Assembly: GCF_003755185.1 (NCBI RefSeq) | Contig: NZ_RKIC01000009.1 | Coordinates: 558,001-622,000, forward strand | DNA: 64,000 bases | Source of the DNA: Frigoribacterium sp. PhB24 | GTDB taxonomy: Bacteria; Actinomycetota; Actinomycetes; Actinomycetales; Microbacteriaceae | Direction of reading: 5' to 3' | Shown: in pieces, positions 49,793-58,470 of the stretch | Numbering within the stretch: the stretch's first letter is position 1 | Layout: each line of letters opens with the position of its first letter | The notes under the pieces: generated by a model | The model's input: only the letters and a program-made list of their open reading frames with translations | Told to the model about the DNA's origin: nothing | Database searches by the model: none | Program-made: the position numbers and the translations under genes

Positions 49793-50202
49793 TGACGCGG
49801 CCCACCCCCTCGCGGGTCGACGTGACACCGGAGGCCGCGACGTTCCTCGTCGACCTGACCGCCCAGCACGGGCCGCTGATGTTCCACCAGTCGGGCGGCT
49901 GCTGCGACGGCTCGTCGCCGATGTGCTACCCGGTCGGGTTCTTCCGCGTCGGCGCGGTCGACGTGCACCTGGGCGACCTGCTCGTCGACGGTCTCGACCC
50001 GATCGAGGTCTACATGTCGCGCAGCCAGTTCGAGTACTGGAAGTACACGCACCTCACGATCGACGTCGTCCCCGGCCGCGGGGCCGGGTTCTCGGTCGAG
50101 AGCCCCGAGGGTAAGCGGTTCCTGATCAGGTCGCGCATGCTCGACGACGACGAGCTGCGGGCGTTCGGACTCGACGAGGCGGTGACTCGCACCACGAGCT
50201 GA
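49792..50202 (+). CDS. DUF779 protein, partner of aldehyde dehydrogenase
   Basis: 136 residues, with the family signature FHQSGGCCDGSSPMCYP, a cysteine-rich segment that may bind a metal. DUF779 is frequently encoded after ExaC-type aldehyde dehydrogenases. Start ATG 49792 overlaps the dehydrogenase stop by one base, so the two are coupled. No biochemical role is proven. Confidence 0.87.
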
Positions 50203-50224
50203 GGCGTCGACGCCCACGAGCGGG

Positions 50225-50866
50225 TCAGTCGGTCGGCGGGTGGGGCAGGGCGTAGGTGCCGTGCCCCACCCGTTCGATCACTCCCTGCCGGGCCAGGACA
50301 CTCAGCGTGGACAGCACGCTGCTGCGTCGGTAGTCGGGCAGGGCGGCGACGATCTCGGTGGTGCGCCGCGCACCGTCCCGCAGCACCTCGGGCACGCGGG
50401 CGGCCAGCGAATCGCCGACGGGTGCGGCCGTCGGGGCGACGTCCGTCGGGTCGCCGGCCCGCGCCTCCTGGTCGTACTCGGCTCGAGCCTGGTCGAGGCC
50501 CTCGGCCGAGACGCGGGTGGTCGAGCCGTCCGCGCCGGAGGCGTGCGCGTACGGCGCGAGCGTCAGGGACCGACCGACGCGGGCGTAGACGGCCGAGGCG
50601 CTGGTGCCCTGGTGTTCGGCGATCTCGGGATACGACGCACCGCCGAGCAGCAACACCGCCTCGCCCTCGAGCCCGAGCCACTGGCCGAGGCTCGCGATCT
50701 CCCAGCCGGCCGCCGTCACGGCCGAGCCCCAGACCTCGATGTCGTCGGCGTGGTCGGTGGTGAGCGTCTTCAGGTCGTCGAGCAGGTCGAGCAGGCGTTC
50801 ACGGGCGTCGTCGACGATCTCGGCCGTGAACTGCGGCGGGCGGCGAAGTTTGATCGGTCGTGACAT
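50225..50866 (-). CDS. Unrecognised protein with two predicted helix-turn-helix regions
   Basis: 213 residues from ATG 50866. I do not recognise the family. Residues 15-70 are helical and acidic ([18 protein letters not shown], then [15 protein letters not shown]). [20 protein letters not shown] looks like a helix-turn-helix near residue 85, and [35 protein letters not shown] form a winged-helix-like C-terminus. Convergent with the DUF779 gene and divergent from rplU. A TAGTCT hexamer seven bases before the ATG predicts a leaderless mRNA. It is probably a DNA-binding protein. Confidence 0.7.
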   Translation of the reverse strand: MSRPIKLRRPPQFTAEIVDDARERLLDLLDDLKTLTTDHADDIEVWGSAVTAAGWEIASLGQWLGLEGEAVLLLGGASYPEIAEHQGTSASAVYARVGRSLTLAPYAHASGADGSTTRVSAEGLDQARAEYDQEARAGDPTDVAPTAAPVGDSLAARVPEVLRDGARRTTEIVAALPDYRRSSVLSTLSVLARQGVIERVGHGTYALPHPPTD

Positions 50867-50873
50867 TTGTGAA

Positions 50874-50879
50874 AGACTA
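50874..50879 (-). promoter_or_regulatory. -10 hexamer, leaderless start of the unrecognised gene
   Basis: TAGTCT on the minus strand, then seven bases, then ATG 50866. Supports the chosen start. Confidence 0.45.
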
Positions 50880-50955
50880 TCCAAGTTGCCCTCGTGGCAC
50901 CACGACGTCGTCCGGCAGTCCGGGCGTCACATCCCCCACACTTTTTGGAGTTCCC

Positions 50956-51267
50956 ATGGCTTTCGCAATCGTGCGCGCCGGTGGCCGTCAGGAGAAGGTC
51001 GAGGTCGGCACGATCCTGACCGTCGACCGCCTCAAGGCCGCGACCGCCGACACCGTCTCGTTCGTCCCCGTCCTGCACGTCGACGGCGACACCATCCTCT
51101 CGGGCGACGACCTGGCGAAGGTCACGGTCGAGGGCGAGGTCCTCAACGACCTGCGCGGCCCCAAGATCGTCATCCAGAACTACAAGAACAAGACCGGTTA
51201 CAAGCGTCGCATGGGCTTCCGTGCCGACCTGACCCGCGTCAAGATCACCTCGATCACCACCAAGTAG
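50956..51267 (+). CDS. rplU: 50S ribosomal protein L21
   Basis: 103 residues; starts [18 protein letters not shown] and keeps the [15 protein letters not shown] basic block that binds 23S rRNA. TTTTTGGAG precedes the ATG by six bases. Cotranscribed with rpmA, 29 bases downstream. Confidence 0.97.
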   Translation: MAFAIVRAGGRQEKVEVGTILTVDRLKAATADTVSFVPVLHVDGDTILSGDDLAKVTVEGEVLNDLRGPKIVIQNYKNKTGYKRRMGFRADLTRVKITSITTK

Positions 51268-51296
51268 TGCTCGCGAAAATCAGGAGCTGACAACAC

Positions 51297-51563
51297 ATGG
51301 CACACAAAAAGGGCGCATCGTCCACCCGCAACGGTCGTGACTCGAACGCACAGCGCCTCGGCGTGAAGCGCTTCGGCGGCCAGGTCGTCCTCGCCGGCGA
51401 GATCATCGTCCGCCAGCGCGGCACCCACTTCCACCCCGGCGTCAACGTCGGCCGCGGCGGCGACGACACCCTCTTCGCCCTCGCCCCCGGCTCGGTCGAG
51501 TTCGGCAACAAGGGCGGCCGCAAGGTCGTCAACATCGTCGCCTCCGCGACGGCCGTCGCCTAG
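51297..51563 (+). CDS. rpmA: 50S ribosomal protein L27
   Basis: 88 residues; starts [22 protein letters not shown], the conserved N-terminus that reaches the peptidyl transferase centre. AGGAG lies 10 bases before the ATG. The usual next gene obgE is not downstream here; a strong terminator is. Confidence 0.97.
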   Translation: MAHKKGASSTRNGRDSNAQRLGVKRFGGQVVLAGEIIVRQRGTHFHPGVNVGRGGDDTLFALAPGSVEFGNKGGRKVVNIVASATAVA

Positions 51564-51584
51564 GCGACACCACACGCAGCATCC

Positions 51585-51628
51585 GCCTCGGGGCGGTCGG
51601 GCCGAGGTCCGGCCGCCCCGAGGCTTTT
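51585..51628 (+). terminator. Intrinsic terminator of rplU-rpmA
   Basis: Arms GCCTCGGGGCGG (51585-51596) and CCGCCCCGAGGC (51613-51624) pair perfectly, followed by TTTT (51625-51628). One of the few hairpins here with a T-run. Confidence 0.9.
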
Positions 51629-51675
51629 CCGCACCCGCTGTACCCCTCGTTCAGGAGGCACGGCGTCCGGACGCG

Positions 51676-51681
51676 TAGACG
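51676..51681 (+). promoter_or_regulatory. -10-like element before the alcohol dehydrogenase
   Basis: TAGACG, then six bases, then ATG 51688. It lacks the final T of the hexamer, so the case is weak. Confidence 0.25.
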
Positions 51682-51687
51682 GGACAC

Positions 51688-52863
51688 ATGAAGGCACTCA
51701 CGTACCAGTCCGTCACCAACGTCTCCGTCGAGGACGTCCCCGACCCCACGATCATCGAACCCGGCGACGCGGTCATCAAGGTCACCTCGGCGGCGATCTG
51801 CGGAAGCGACCTCCACCTCTACGACGCGCTCGGTGCGTTCCTCGACAAGGGCGACGTGCTCGGCCACGAGACGATGGGCATCGTCACCCAGGTCGGCTCC
51901 GAGGTCAGCCGCATCAAGGTGGGCGACCGCGTCGTCGTCCCCTTCGTCATCGCCTGCGGCCACTGCTTCATGTGCGACCGAGGACTCTTCTCGCAGTGCG
52001 AGACCACCCAGGTCACCGAGTACGGCTCGGGCGCGACCCTCTACGGCTTCAGCAAGCTGTACGGCCAGGTACCCGGCGGCCAGGCGGAGCAGCTGCGCAT
52101 CGCCCGTGCCGACGCCAACCTCGTCACGGTCGGCGCCGACCTGCCCGACGAGCGCTACCTGTTCCTCAGCGACATCCTCCCGACCGCGTGGCAGGGCGTC
52201 GAGTACGCCCAGGTGCCCGAGGGCGGCACCCTCGTCGTGCTGGGCCTCGGCCCGGTCGGCCAGTTCGCCTCGCGCATCGGCACGTACCGCGGCTACCGCG
52301 TCATCGGCATCGACCCGGTGCCCGAGCGTCGTGCGATGGCCGAACGCCACGGCGTCGAGGTCCTCGACCTGACGATGGACGTCGCCGACGTCGTCAGGGG
52401 AATGACCGACGACCGTGGCCCCGACTCCGTCGTCGACGCCGTCGGCATGGAGGCCCACGAGCATGCCGGCATCGGCCTCGTGCAGAAGTTCGCCGCCGCC
52501 CTGCCCGACACCATCGGCCAGGCCGTCATGCAGAAGGCCGGCATCGACAGCCTCGGCGCCATGCACCTCGCCTTCGAGATCGTCCGCCGAGGCGGCACCG
52601 TCTCGCTCAGCGGGGTCTACGGCGGCACGGCCGATCCCACGCCCTTCCTCACGCTGTTCGACAAGCAGATCACCATCAAGATGGGCCAGTGCAACGTCCA
52701 GAAGTGGATGGACACGCTGATGCCCCTCGTCGAGGACCCGACCGACCCGCTCGGCACCGAGGACCTCGTCACGCACCCGGTGCCGCTGTCCGAGGCCGCC
52801 GCCATGTACGACGTCTTCAAGAACAAGGAGGACGGCTGCATCAAGGTCGTCCTCAAGCCCTGA
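51688..52863 (+). CDS. Zinc-dependent alcohol dehydrogenase (formaldehyde-dehydrogenase-like)
   Basis: 391 residues, medium-chain dehydrogenase family. Catalytic zinc ligands at Cys38 and His60/Glu61 (GHETMG). The structural zinc block is CGHCFMCDRGLFSQC. A Rossmann motif VVLGLGPVGQFASRIG lies near residue 185. The pattern resembles the glutathione-independent formaldehyde dehydrogenase branch. Substrate not certain. It is monocistronic and ends at a hairpin at 52888-52922. Confidence 0.88.
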   Translation: MKALTYQSVTNVSVEDVPDPTIIEPGDAVIKVTSAAICGSDLHLYDALGAFLDKGDVLGHETMGIVTQVGSEVSRIKVGDRVVVPFVIACGHCFMCDRGLFSQCETTQVTEYGSGATLYGFSKLYGQVPGGQAEQLRIARADANLVTVGADLPDERYLFLSDILPTAWQGVEYAQVPEGGTLVVLGLGPVGQFASRIGTYRGYRVIGIDPVPERRAMAERHGVEVLDLTMDVADVVRGMTDDRGPDSVVDAVGMEAHEHAGIGLVQKFAAALPDTIGQAVMQKAGIDSLGAMHLAFEIVRRGGTVSLSGVYGGTADPTPFLTLFDKQITIKMGQCNVQKWMDTLMPLVEDPTDPLGTEDLVTHPVPLSEAAAMYDVFKNKEDGCIKVVLKP

Positions 52864-52887
52864 CGCCTCGGACCGTTCGCTCCGCCG

Positions 52888-52922
52888 ACGACGCGACCCC
52901 CGCCTCCTGGGGGTCGCGTCGT
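52888..52922. terminator. Hairpin after the alcohol dehydrogenase
   Basis: Arms of 14 bases (ACGACGCGACCCCC and complement) around GCCTCCT (52902-52908). The loop is part of the dispersed motif's core. No T-run. Confidence 0.8.
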
Positions 52923-53094
52923 TCCGGGTGTCGGGCTAGCGTCGTCGCTCGGGAATGCGGTCCGTTCGTCGACCGTTCACCGAAACGCGCGCGCACGTTC
53001 ACCCCGCTCATGGCAAACGGGTGATGGACTGGTGACGGATCAACAACGAGGGTCTCGTCCCGAGCCCGCGTCGGCGACATCGAATGAGAGAACC

Positions 53095-54063
53095 ATGGAT
53101 CTCCGGACGGCCGAACACCCCAGGCCGAACCACTTCATCCTGCACCTCAGCGACACGCACCTCGTCGGCGGTGACCGCGACCTCTACGGCGCCGTCGACA
53201 GCGAGGCCCGACTGCGTCAGATCATGGACGAGATCGAGGCGTCCGACGGGCGACCCGAGGCCATCGTCTTCACGGGCGACCTCGCCGACAAGGGTGAGCC
53301 CGACGCGTATCGCAAGCTCCGCGCCCTGATCGAACCCGTCGCCGAGCGGCTCGGCGCCCAGGTGATCTGGGCCATGGGCAACCACGACGACCGCAGCGCG
53401 TTCCGGTCCGAGCTCTTCGGGCAGCTGCCGTCGCAGCGACCGGTCGACCTCGTCTACGGCGTCAACGGCCTGCGCGTCATCACCCTTGACACGACCGTGC
53501 CGGGCCACCACTTCGGCCGGCTGTCCGGTGACCAGCTGGACTGGCTCGCCGAGGAGCTCTCGACCGACGCCCCCGACGGCACCATCATCGCCATGCACCA
53601 CCCACCGGTGCCGAGCGTGCAAGACCTCACGGCCCTCGTCGAGTTGCGCGACCAGGCGGCACTGGCCGAGGTGATCGAGGGCAGTGACGTCCGATCCATC
53701 ATCGCCGGGCACCTGCACTACTCGACCAACGCCACCTTCGCCGGCGTGCCCGTCTCGGTCGCGTCCGCCACCTGCTACACGCAAGACCTCAACGTCGCCG
53801 GGGGCGGCACCCGCGGCCGCGACGGCGCCCAGGCGTTCAACCTGGTGCACGTCTACGAGGGCACCGTCGTGCACTCGGTCGTACCGATCGGCACCTACGA
53901 CACCGTGGGAGAATACGTCCCGGCCGACGTCGTCGCCGAACGGTTGGCCGTCGCGGGCGTGCGCATCGCCCCGGCCGCCCCTCGCCATCGGGCGACCGAC
54001 ACGGCCCCGGTGCCCGTGGTGCCGCGCGATCTGGCGCTGACCGGTCCGATCGACACCCTCTGA
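53095..54063 (+). CDS. Metallophosphoesterase, CpdA-type cyclic-nucleotide phosphodiesterase family
   Basis: 322 residues. Two-metal motifs in order: LHLSDTHL (residue about 18), [21 protein letters not shown] and AGHLHYS. The order and spacing match CpdA (class III 3',5'-cyclic nucleotide phosphodiesterase). Start ATG 53095 with GAGAG upstream; an in-frame GTG at 53032 would add 21 residues. The true substrate may be another phosphodiester. The 52923-53094 region shows nothing I can assign. Confidence 0.88.
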   Translation: MDLRTAEHPRPNHFILHLSDTHLVGGDRDLYGAVDSEARLRQIMDEIEASDGRPEAIVFTGDLADKGEPDAYRKLRALIEPVAERLGAQVIWAMGNHDDRSAFRSELFGQLPSQRPVDLVYGVNGLRVITLDTTVPGHHFGRLSGDQLDWLAEELSTDAPDGTIIAMHHPPVPSVQDLTALVELRDQAALAEVIEGSDVRSIIAGHLHYSTNATFAGVPVSVASATCYTQDLNVAGGGTRGRDGAQAFNLVHVYEGTVVHSVVPIGTYDTVGEYVPADVVAERLAVAGVRIAPAAPRHRATDTAPVPVVPRDLALTGPIDTL

Positions 54064-54136
54064 CGCGGCGGGTCCTGCCCGCCGTCACCCGACCACTGTC
54101 GCGCGGCTCACGCCTGCCGTGAACGCCCCGCGTGCC

Positions 54137-54223
54137 GTCGGCGACTCCTGCTTCTTGCCCCGCGGGCGACGCCGGCACGACGTGTCGCCTCGACTCTCGT
54201 GACGGGAGGCAGGAGTTGCCGAC
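54137..54223. repeat. Imperfect inverted repeat between convergent genes
   Basis: Arms GTCGGCGACTCCTGC (54137-54151) and GCAGGAGTTGCCGAC (54209-54223) match at 14 of 15 positions across a 57-base spacer. A third, similar element, CAGGAATCGCCGAC, lies at 45255-45268. The spacer is too long for a simple terminator, although the arms lie between two convergent genes. Confidence 0.7.
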
Positions 54224-54262
54224 CCGTGATGACAGGCGTCGCCGGCCGCGGGCGGGTCATGG

Positions 54263-55096
54263 TCAGCCGTGGCCGGGCGGGCGGGCCTCGGCCGCCATCG
54301 CCGAGCGCAGCCGCCGCAGGTAGCCGTCGCGGAGCACGTGACGGAGGCGCGGGGGCAGACGCGGGACGACCGCGGCCGTGATGCCCATCACCCGGTCGTA
54401 GCGACGTCGGGCGGCGCTCGACCACGGCAGCTCGAAGTCGTCTCGGACGCGGGGCGGAAGCGACCCGGCCGTGACGAGTCGGGCCAGCGGCATCACGCCC
54501 CGCAACCACCACGGCCCCGTCGTCGGGTGCAACAGCTCGTACGCGACCTGGCGGGTGACGTCGTCCACCACGAGCCCCTCGACGGCGTCGTCCCAGTACC
54601 GCCTGAAGGACGCCACGTCGGCCGGCCACAGCTCCCGCGGCATCTGGAGCGAGGTGCCGACGAGCGCGTAGTCCTGGTAGACGGCCTCGGCGTGAGCGGG
54701 GTCGATGGGCCCGTGCACCCGCTCGAACACCTGCATGGCCGAGTCGTAGAGCGTCGCCGCGACCCACAGCTGCAACGTGGGGTCGAACGCGTCGTACCCG
54801 ACCGGTGAGTCCTCGCCGTCGCGCACCGGACGGTGCGCCCGACCGACGTCCCGGCGGACGTGGGCCACCTCGGACGGTGTGCCGAAGACGATGGCGTAGA
54901 GGTACGTCATGGTGCCGTGCAGTCGGGACAGCGGGCGCTCGACGAAGTCGCTGTGCTCGGCGACGCCGTGTCCGACACCGGGATTCGCCAGTTGCAGCAG
55001 GATCGCCCTGCCCCCGCCGGCGAGCAGCACCGACTCGCCCGCCATGTCGGAGATGCGCCTCACGTCCGAGCCGTTCAGGGTCCAGGGCGGTCGCAT
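54263..55096 (-). CDS. Oxygenase MpaB family protein (DUF2236)
   Basis: 277 residues. GGGRAILLQLANPGVGHGVAEHSDF near the N-terminus, the Arg that follows, and H-rich segments are features of the MpaB/Lcp group, which uses heme in latex oxygenase. The heme ligand cannot be confirmed by eye. A TAGGCT hexamer six bases before the ATG predicts a leaderless mRNA. Divergent from a Nudix gene. Confidence 0.86.
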   Translation of the reverse strand: MRPPWTLNGSDVRRISDMAGESVLLAGGGRAILLQLANPGVGHGVAEHSDFVERPLSRLHGTMTYLYAIVFGTPSEVAHVRRDVGRAHRPVRDGEDSPVGYDAFDPTLQLWVAATLYDSAMQVFERVHGPIDPAHAEAVYQDYALVGTSLQMPRELWPADVASFRRYWDDAVEGLVVDDVTRQVAYELLHPTTGPWWLRGVMPLARLVTAGSLPPRVRDDFELPWSSAARRRYDRVMGITAAVVPRLPPRLRHVLRDGYLRRLRSAMAAEARPPGHG

Positions 55097-55102
55097 CCGG
55101 TC

Positions 55103-55128
55103 AGCCTACGGCGGGCCGTCGATAGGGT
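55103..55128. promoter_or_regulatory. Back-to-back -10 hexamers of the MpaB and Nudix genes
   Basis: TAGGCT (minus strand, 55103-55108) and TAGGGT (plus strand, 55123-55128) are 14 bases apart, each followed by exactly six bases and then ATG. The two polymerase sites must overlap, so the genes may compete for transcription. Confidence 0.6.
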
Positions 55129-55134
55129 GCTGAC

Positions 55135-55611
55135 ATGGCCACCCCCGACTTCGTCCTGTCCCTGCGCGAGAAGATCGGGACGGCGCCGTTGTGGCTGGCG
55201 GGCGTGACCGCGGTGGTCGTCCGCGGTGACGAGACGCTGCTGGTCCGACGAGCCGACAACGGCGCATGGACTCCGGTCACGGGCATCGTCGACCCGGGCG
55301 AGCAGCCCGCCGACGCCGCCGTGCGCGAGACCCTCGAAGAGGCCGACCTGCACGTCGTCGCGGAACGGCTGGCATCGATCGGAGTCACCGGCGAGGTCGT
55401 CTACGCGAACGGTGACCGTGCGCAGTACCTCGATCACACCTTCGTCATGCGGTACGTCTCGGGCGAACCCTCCCCCGCCGACGGCGAGAACACGGAGGCC
55501 CGGTGGTTCGGGCTGGACGACCTGCCGACGATGGGTGCCGACATGCTCGAACGTCTCGACGCGGCGCTCTCGGGTGAGCAGGCCGCCCGCTTCGGCATGA
55601 CTCCTCGCTGA
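55135..55611 (+). CDS. Nudix hydrolase
   Basis: 158 residues. The Nudix box begins GIVDPGEQPADAAV and continues RETLEEADL: the catalytic REx2EE glutamates are present, but the usual Gly after EEx is Asp. An N-terminal helix (FVLSLREKIGTAPLW) and the box order resemble actinobacterial NUDIX proteins acting on nucleotide diphosphates. Substrate unknown. Confidence 0.87.
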   Translation: MATPDFVLSLREKIGTAPLWLAGVTAVVVRGDETLLVRRADNGAWTPVTGIVDPGEQPADAAVRETLEEADLHVVAERLASIGVTGEVVYANGDRAQYLDHTFVMRYVSGEPSPADGENTEARWFGLDDLPTMGADMLERLDAALSGEQAARFGMTPR

Positions 55612-55634
55612 CGGAGGCACGGGCCCCCAGGGGG

Positions 55635-57320
55635 TCAGTCCGTGCTCTCGAGCCCTCGATCCGACGACGAACCGTCGATCTCGCCCGACTGCGCTGCCTC
55701 GGCCCCCAGGGCCCGCCTGTCCTGCTCGGCGTTCTCGAGGGCGACGCGCTGCATCTCGTCCTTCTCCCACGGAGCGGGGAACGGGTAGTACCGCTCGAGG
55801 AAGTCCGTGACCGTGGCGGTGCGTTCTTCGTCGGTGACCTCGGGGAAGCTGCCGTCGTTGAGGCAGAAGAAGTCGAACGAGCGCTTCTTGAGGACTTCGG
55901 ACAACGATGCGAGCCCCGACACCATCGTCGTGTCGATGTAACTGACCTTGGCGTTCTCTTGCACGATCGCCCGGCCCGTCATGAGCGAGTAGTAGTGGTA
56001 CAGCGAGTTCGTGACCGAGATGTTCTCCTTCGCCCGGAAGGGGCTACCGGCCGTCGCCGCGAACTCGTCCGCGAACTCGTGCTCCATCTCGAAGAGGACG
56101 CTACGGCGCAACGGCGCGGCGGTGTGCTCGAGGTGGCGGGTGAGGACGCGCCCGAAACGCTGCTGCAACAGCCGTCGGTTGACCCGGGCGGCGTTCTCGA
56201 ACCCGCTGCGGTCGATGTTGTTGTGGCCGAGGCCGATGCGCGTGTCGGCCTCGATGAACTTGGTGACCGACCCGGGTGAGAAGAACATGCTCGGTGCGAC
56301 CGGGCGCCCGAAGAACATGTCGTCGTTCGAGTACAGGAAGTGTTCGCTGAGACCCTCGATGTGGTGCAGCTGCGACTCGACGGCCTGCGAGTTGTGCGTC
56401 GGGAGCATCGAGAGGTCGCTGAAGAACTCTTCGCTCCGCACGACGCGGACGCGAGGGTGCTCGCCCAGCCACTCGGGCACGGGTGAATCGGTCGCGATGT
56501 AGATGTTGCGCACCCACGGCGCGAACATGTAGACGGACCGCAGGGCGTACTTGAGCTCGTCGATCTGACGGAAGCGGGCCGCCGAGTCGTCTCCCTCGCC
56601 TACCACGTGACGCTTGGCCTGTGCGGCCCGGGCACGCTGGTACTCGATCGAGTTGCCGTCGACCCACGAGAAGACGATGTCGATGTCGAAGGTGATGTCG
56701 GTGGCGTGGTCGTCGAACATGTGCTCGAGGGTGGGCCACTCGATGCCGTACCGCTCGACCGTCTCTTCGACGGCTTCGGCCCGGGGGAGCTCGGTGCGCA
56801 TCAGCGCGTTCTCGGTCGGGGCGAGGATCTCGTCGTCGGTGATGATCCAGAACTCGACCTGCACGGCCGTGCCGGCACCGTAGCGGAGGCGGCCGATGGG
56901 CTCCACCCGGGGCCGGTAGACGCGAAAGACCCGCTCGGTCTCGAGCTCGAGCCCACCCTCGACGACGAGGGACGCCGGACCCTTGCGAGGCTTGGCGTAG
57001 AAGGGCTCGGTGGCCGAGGCCGCGATCATGGCGGCGGTGAAGCGGTCTCGGTGCACGGTGTCGACGGCGATCACCGGGCGGACGTCGTTGCCACGCACCA
57101 GCAGGAAGGGCACCTGGGCGGCATCGAGGACGCGACGGATGTAGAGGAGGTCCTCGATCATCGACTGCTGGGGGGTGAGGTGACCGTTCAGGAGCGTGAA
57201 CTGGCCCTTGCGGACCACGATGTCTTCTCGGTCGAGACCACCGGCTCGGTGACGAGGGGTCAGGAGAGGGCTCTCGGACGTGCCGACCATCTCTGACGTA
57301 CCGGGGATCTCCGTGGCCAT
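55635..57320 (-). CDS. Stealth family sugar-phosphotransferase
   Basis: 561 residues. Stealth conserved regions are visible: CR1 FDIDIVFSWVDGNS (residue about 210), CR2 with ELKYALRSVYMFAPWVRN, LPTHNSQAVE and FLYSNDDMFFG, then CR3/CR4 to the end. These proteins attach sugar-1-phosphates to capsular or exopolysaccharide chains. There is no signal peptide, as expected. It stands alone here, without capsule genes. GGAAGG lies ten bases before the ATG. Confidence 0.87.
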   Translation of the reverse strand: MATEIPGTSEMVGTSESPLLTPRHRAGGLDREDIVVRKGQFTLLNGHLTPQQSMIEDLLYIRRVLDAAQVPFLLVRGNDVRPVIAVDTVHRDRFTAAMIAASATEPFYAKPRKGPASLVVEGGLELETERVFRVYRPRVEPIGRLRYGAGTAVQVEFWIITDDEILAPTENALMRTELPRAEAVEETVERYGIEWPTLEHMFDDHATDITFDIDIVFSWVDGNSIEYQRARAAQAKRHVVGEGDDSAARFRQIDELKYALRSVYMFAPWVRNIYIATDSPVPEWLGEHPRVRVVRSEEFFSDLSMLPTHNSQAVESQLHHIEGLSEHFLYSNDDMFFGRPVAPSMFFSPGSVTKFIEADTRIGLGHNNIDRSGFENAARVNRRLLQQRFGRVLTRHLEHTAAPLRRSVLFEMEHEFADEFAATAGSPFRAKENISVTNSLYHYYSLMTGRAIVQENAKVSYIDTTMVSGLASLSEVLKKRSFDFFCLNDGSFPEVTDEERTATVTDFLERYYPFPAPWEKDEMQRVALENAEQDRRALGAEAAQSGEIDGSSSDRGLESTD

Positions 57321-57370
57321 GCAGACTCAACCTTCCGTGCGGGCCTCGGGCGGGCGGACGCACCCTCGGC

Positions 57371-57376
57371 ATTTTA
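57371..57376 (-). promoter_or_regulatory. -10-like TAAAAT upstream of the Stealth gene
   Basis: TAAAAT on the minus strand, 50 bases before the ATG, an AT-rich hexamer in an otherwise GC-rich region. No -35 is recognisable. Confidence 0.35.
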
Positions 57377-57417
57377 CGGGGTCGGAAGCACCTCGGTGGA
57401 TCCGGTACCCCCGACGG

Positions 57418-57789
57418 TCAGCGGCGGCCGCGAACCGGAGCGACCCGCGCTGCCGCGGACGCCTCGGTGGGCACCTTCACGAGCACGCCGACCGCGATCA
57501 TGATCGCGGCGGCGACGAACTGCAGACCTTGCCAGAGCTCGGGTTGGACGGGGACGACGAACACCGGGTTCCAGAGGACGGCCACGGCGGCGAGCAGCGG
57601 CAGCGCCCACCAGGCCCGCCCCCGGTAGGCGAACACGAGGACGATCAGGGCGAAGATCGACACGACGTACCGGAACACGGTGAAGACGTCGGAGTCGAGC
57701 AGGGCCGTGCCGGCCAACAGGGCGATGGCCGCGAGCAGACCGGGCGCCAGGGCCGGTCGCGTGAACGCCGGGGCGGTGGGGGTGGGCAC
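57418..57789 (-). CDS. Small membrane protein, DUF6804-like
   Basis: 123 residues, four hydrophobic helices (roughly 15-30, 38-55, 60-75 and 85-108). The segments FRYVVSIFALIVLVFAYRGRAWWALPLL and LWNPVFVVPVQPELWQGLQF are like DUF6804. Function unknown. GTG 57789 lies two bases beyond the SGNH gene's stop, so it is cotranscribed. Confidence 0.7.
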   Translation of the reverse strand: MPTPTAPAFTRPALAPGLLAAIALLAGTALLDSDVFTVFRYVVSIFALIVLVFAYRGRAWWALPLLAAVAVLWNPVFVVPVQPELWQGLQFVAAAIMIAVGVLVKVPTEASAAARVAPVRGRR

Positions 57790-57791
57790 GC

Positions 57792-58376
57792 CTACTCGAT
57801 GTCGTAGGCGACGTCGAGCACGCTGATCGGCCGACTCATCGGCGGTTCGTCGCGCAGACGCTCGAGGGCGGGCTGCAGTTCGGCCAGCCAGGCCTGGTAG
57901 CCGGCGTCGGTGAGGTGCACGTGATCAGCGGCGAACTCGGGCCGCAGAGCGTCGCCCGACTCGTCTGCGAGGGCGGGCCACAGGTCGAGCCACTGGGCTC
58001 GCACGGTCGACGAGAACTGACGCAGGTGCCTGTTGGCGTCCTTCAGGCGCGGCGCGAACTCGGCGCCCCTCGGCGCGATCGACTGCAGCAGCAGGCGGGT
58101 GCCCGGCAATTCTCGGCGCATGGCCACCATGAGGTTCTCGATGCCCCGGACCACCTGCTCGACCGAGCGTCGCGCGGTGAAGTCGTTCGTGCCGATCATC
58201 AGCACCACCGAGTCGGGGTTCGCGGCCACGACTTCGTGGAGCCGATCGGTCAGGCCGGCGACCGTGTCGCCCCCGACACCCAGGTTGACGACCTGCTCGT
58301 CGGGCAGCCAGGCCGCCCAGTCGCCGCTCTCGGTCAAGCTGTCGCCGACGAAGGCGACGGTCTCTCGTTGTGTCAT
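57792..58376 (-). CDS. SGNH/GDSL-type hydrolase
   Basis: 194 residues, no signal peptide, thus cytoplasmic. FVGDSLTESG carries the catalytic Ser, LMIGTNDFTA is the third block, and DHVHLTDAGY holds the Asp/His pair; together they match an esterase or lipase fold. I use ATG 58376 because AGGAGG lies five bases upstream. Confidence 0.9.
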   Translation of the reverse strand: MTQRETVAFVGDSLTESGDWAAWLPDEQVVNLGVGGDTVAGLTDRLHEVVAANPDSVVLMIGTNDFTARRSVEQVVRGIENLMVAMRRELPGTRLLLQSIAPRGAEFAPRLKDANRHLRQFSSTVRAQWLDLWPALADESGDALRPEFAADHVHLTDAGYQAWLAELQPALERLRDEPPMSRPISVLDVAYDIE

Positions 58377-58470
58377 CACGACCTCCTGGTGGTCTGCTGA
58401 AGTGCCCCCATCGTGCCATCACCCGCTGGGAAGCGGCGAACCGGCGCGCTCGTCCCCGCCGTCCGTCCCG

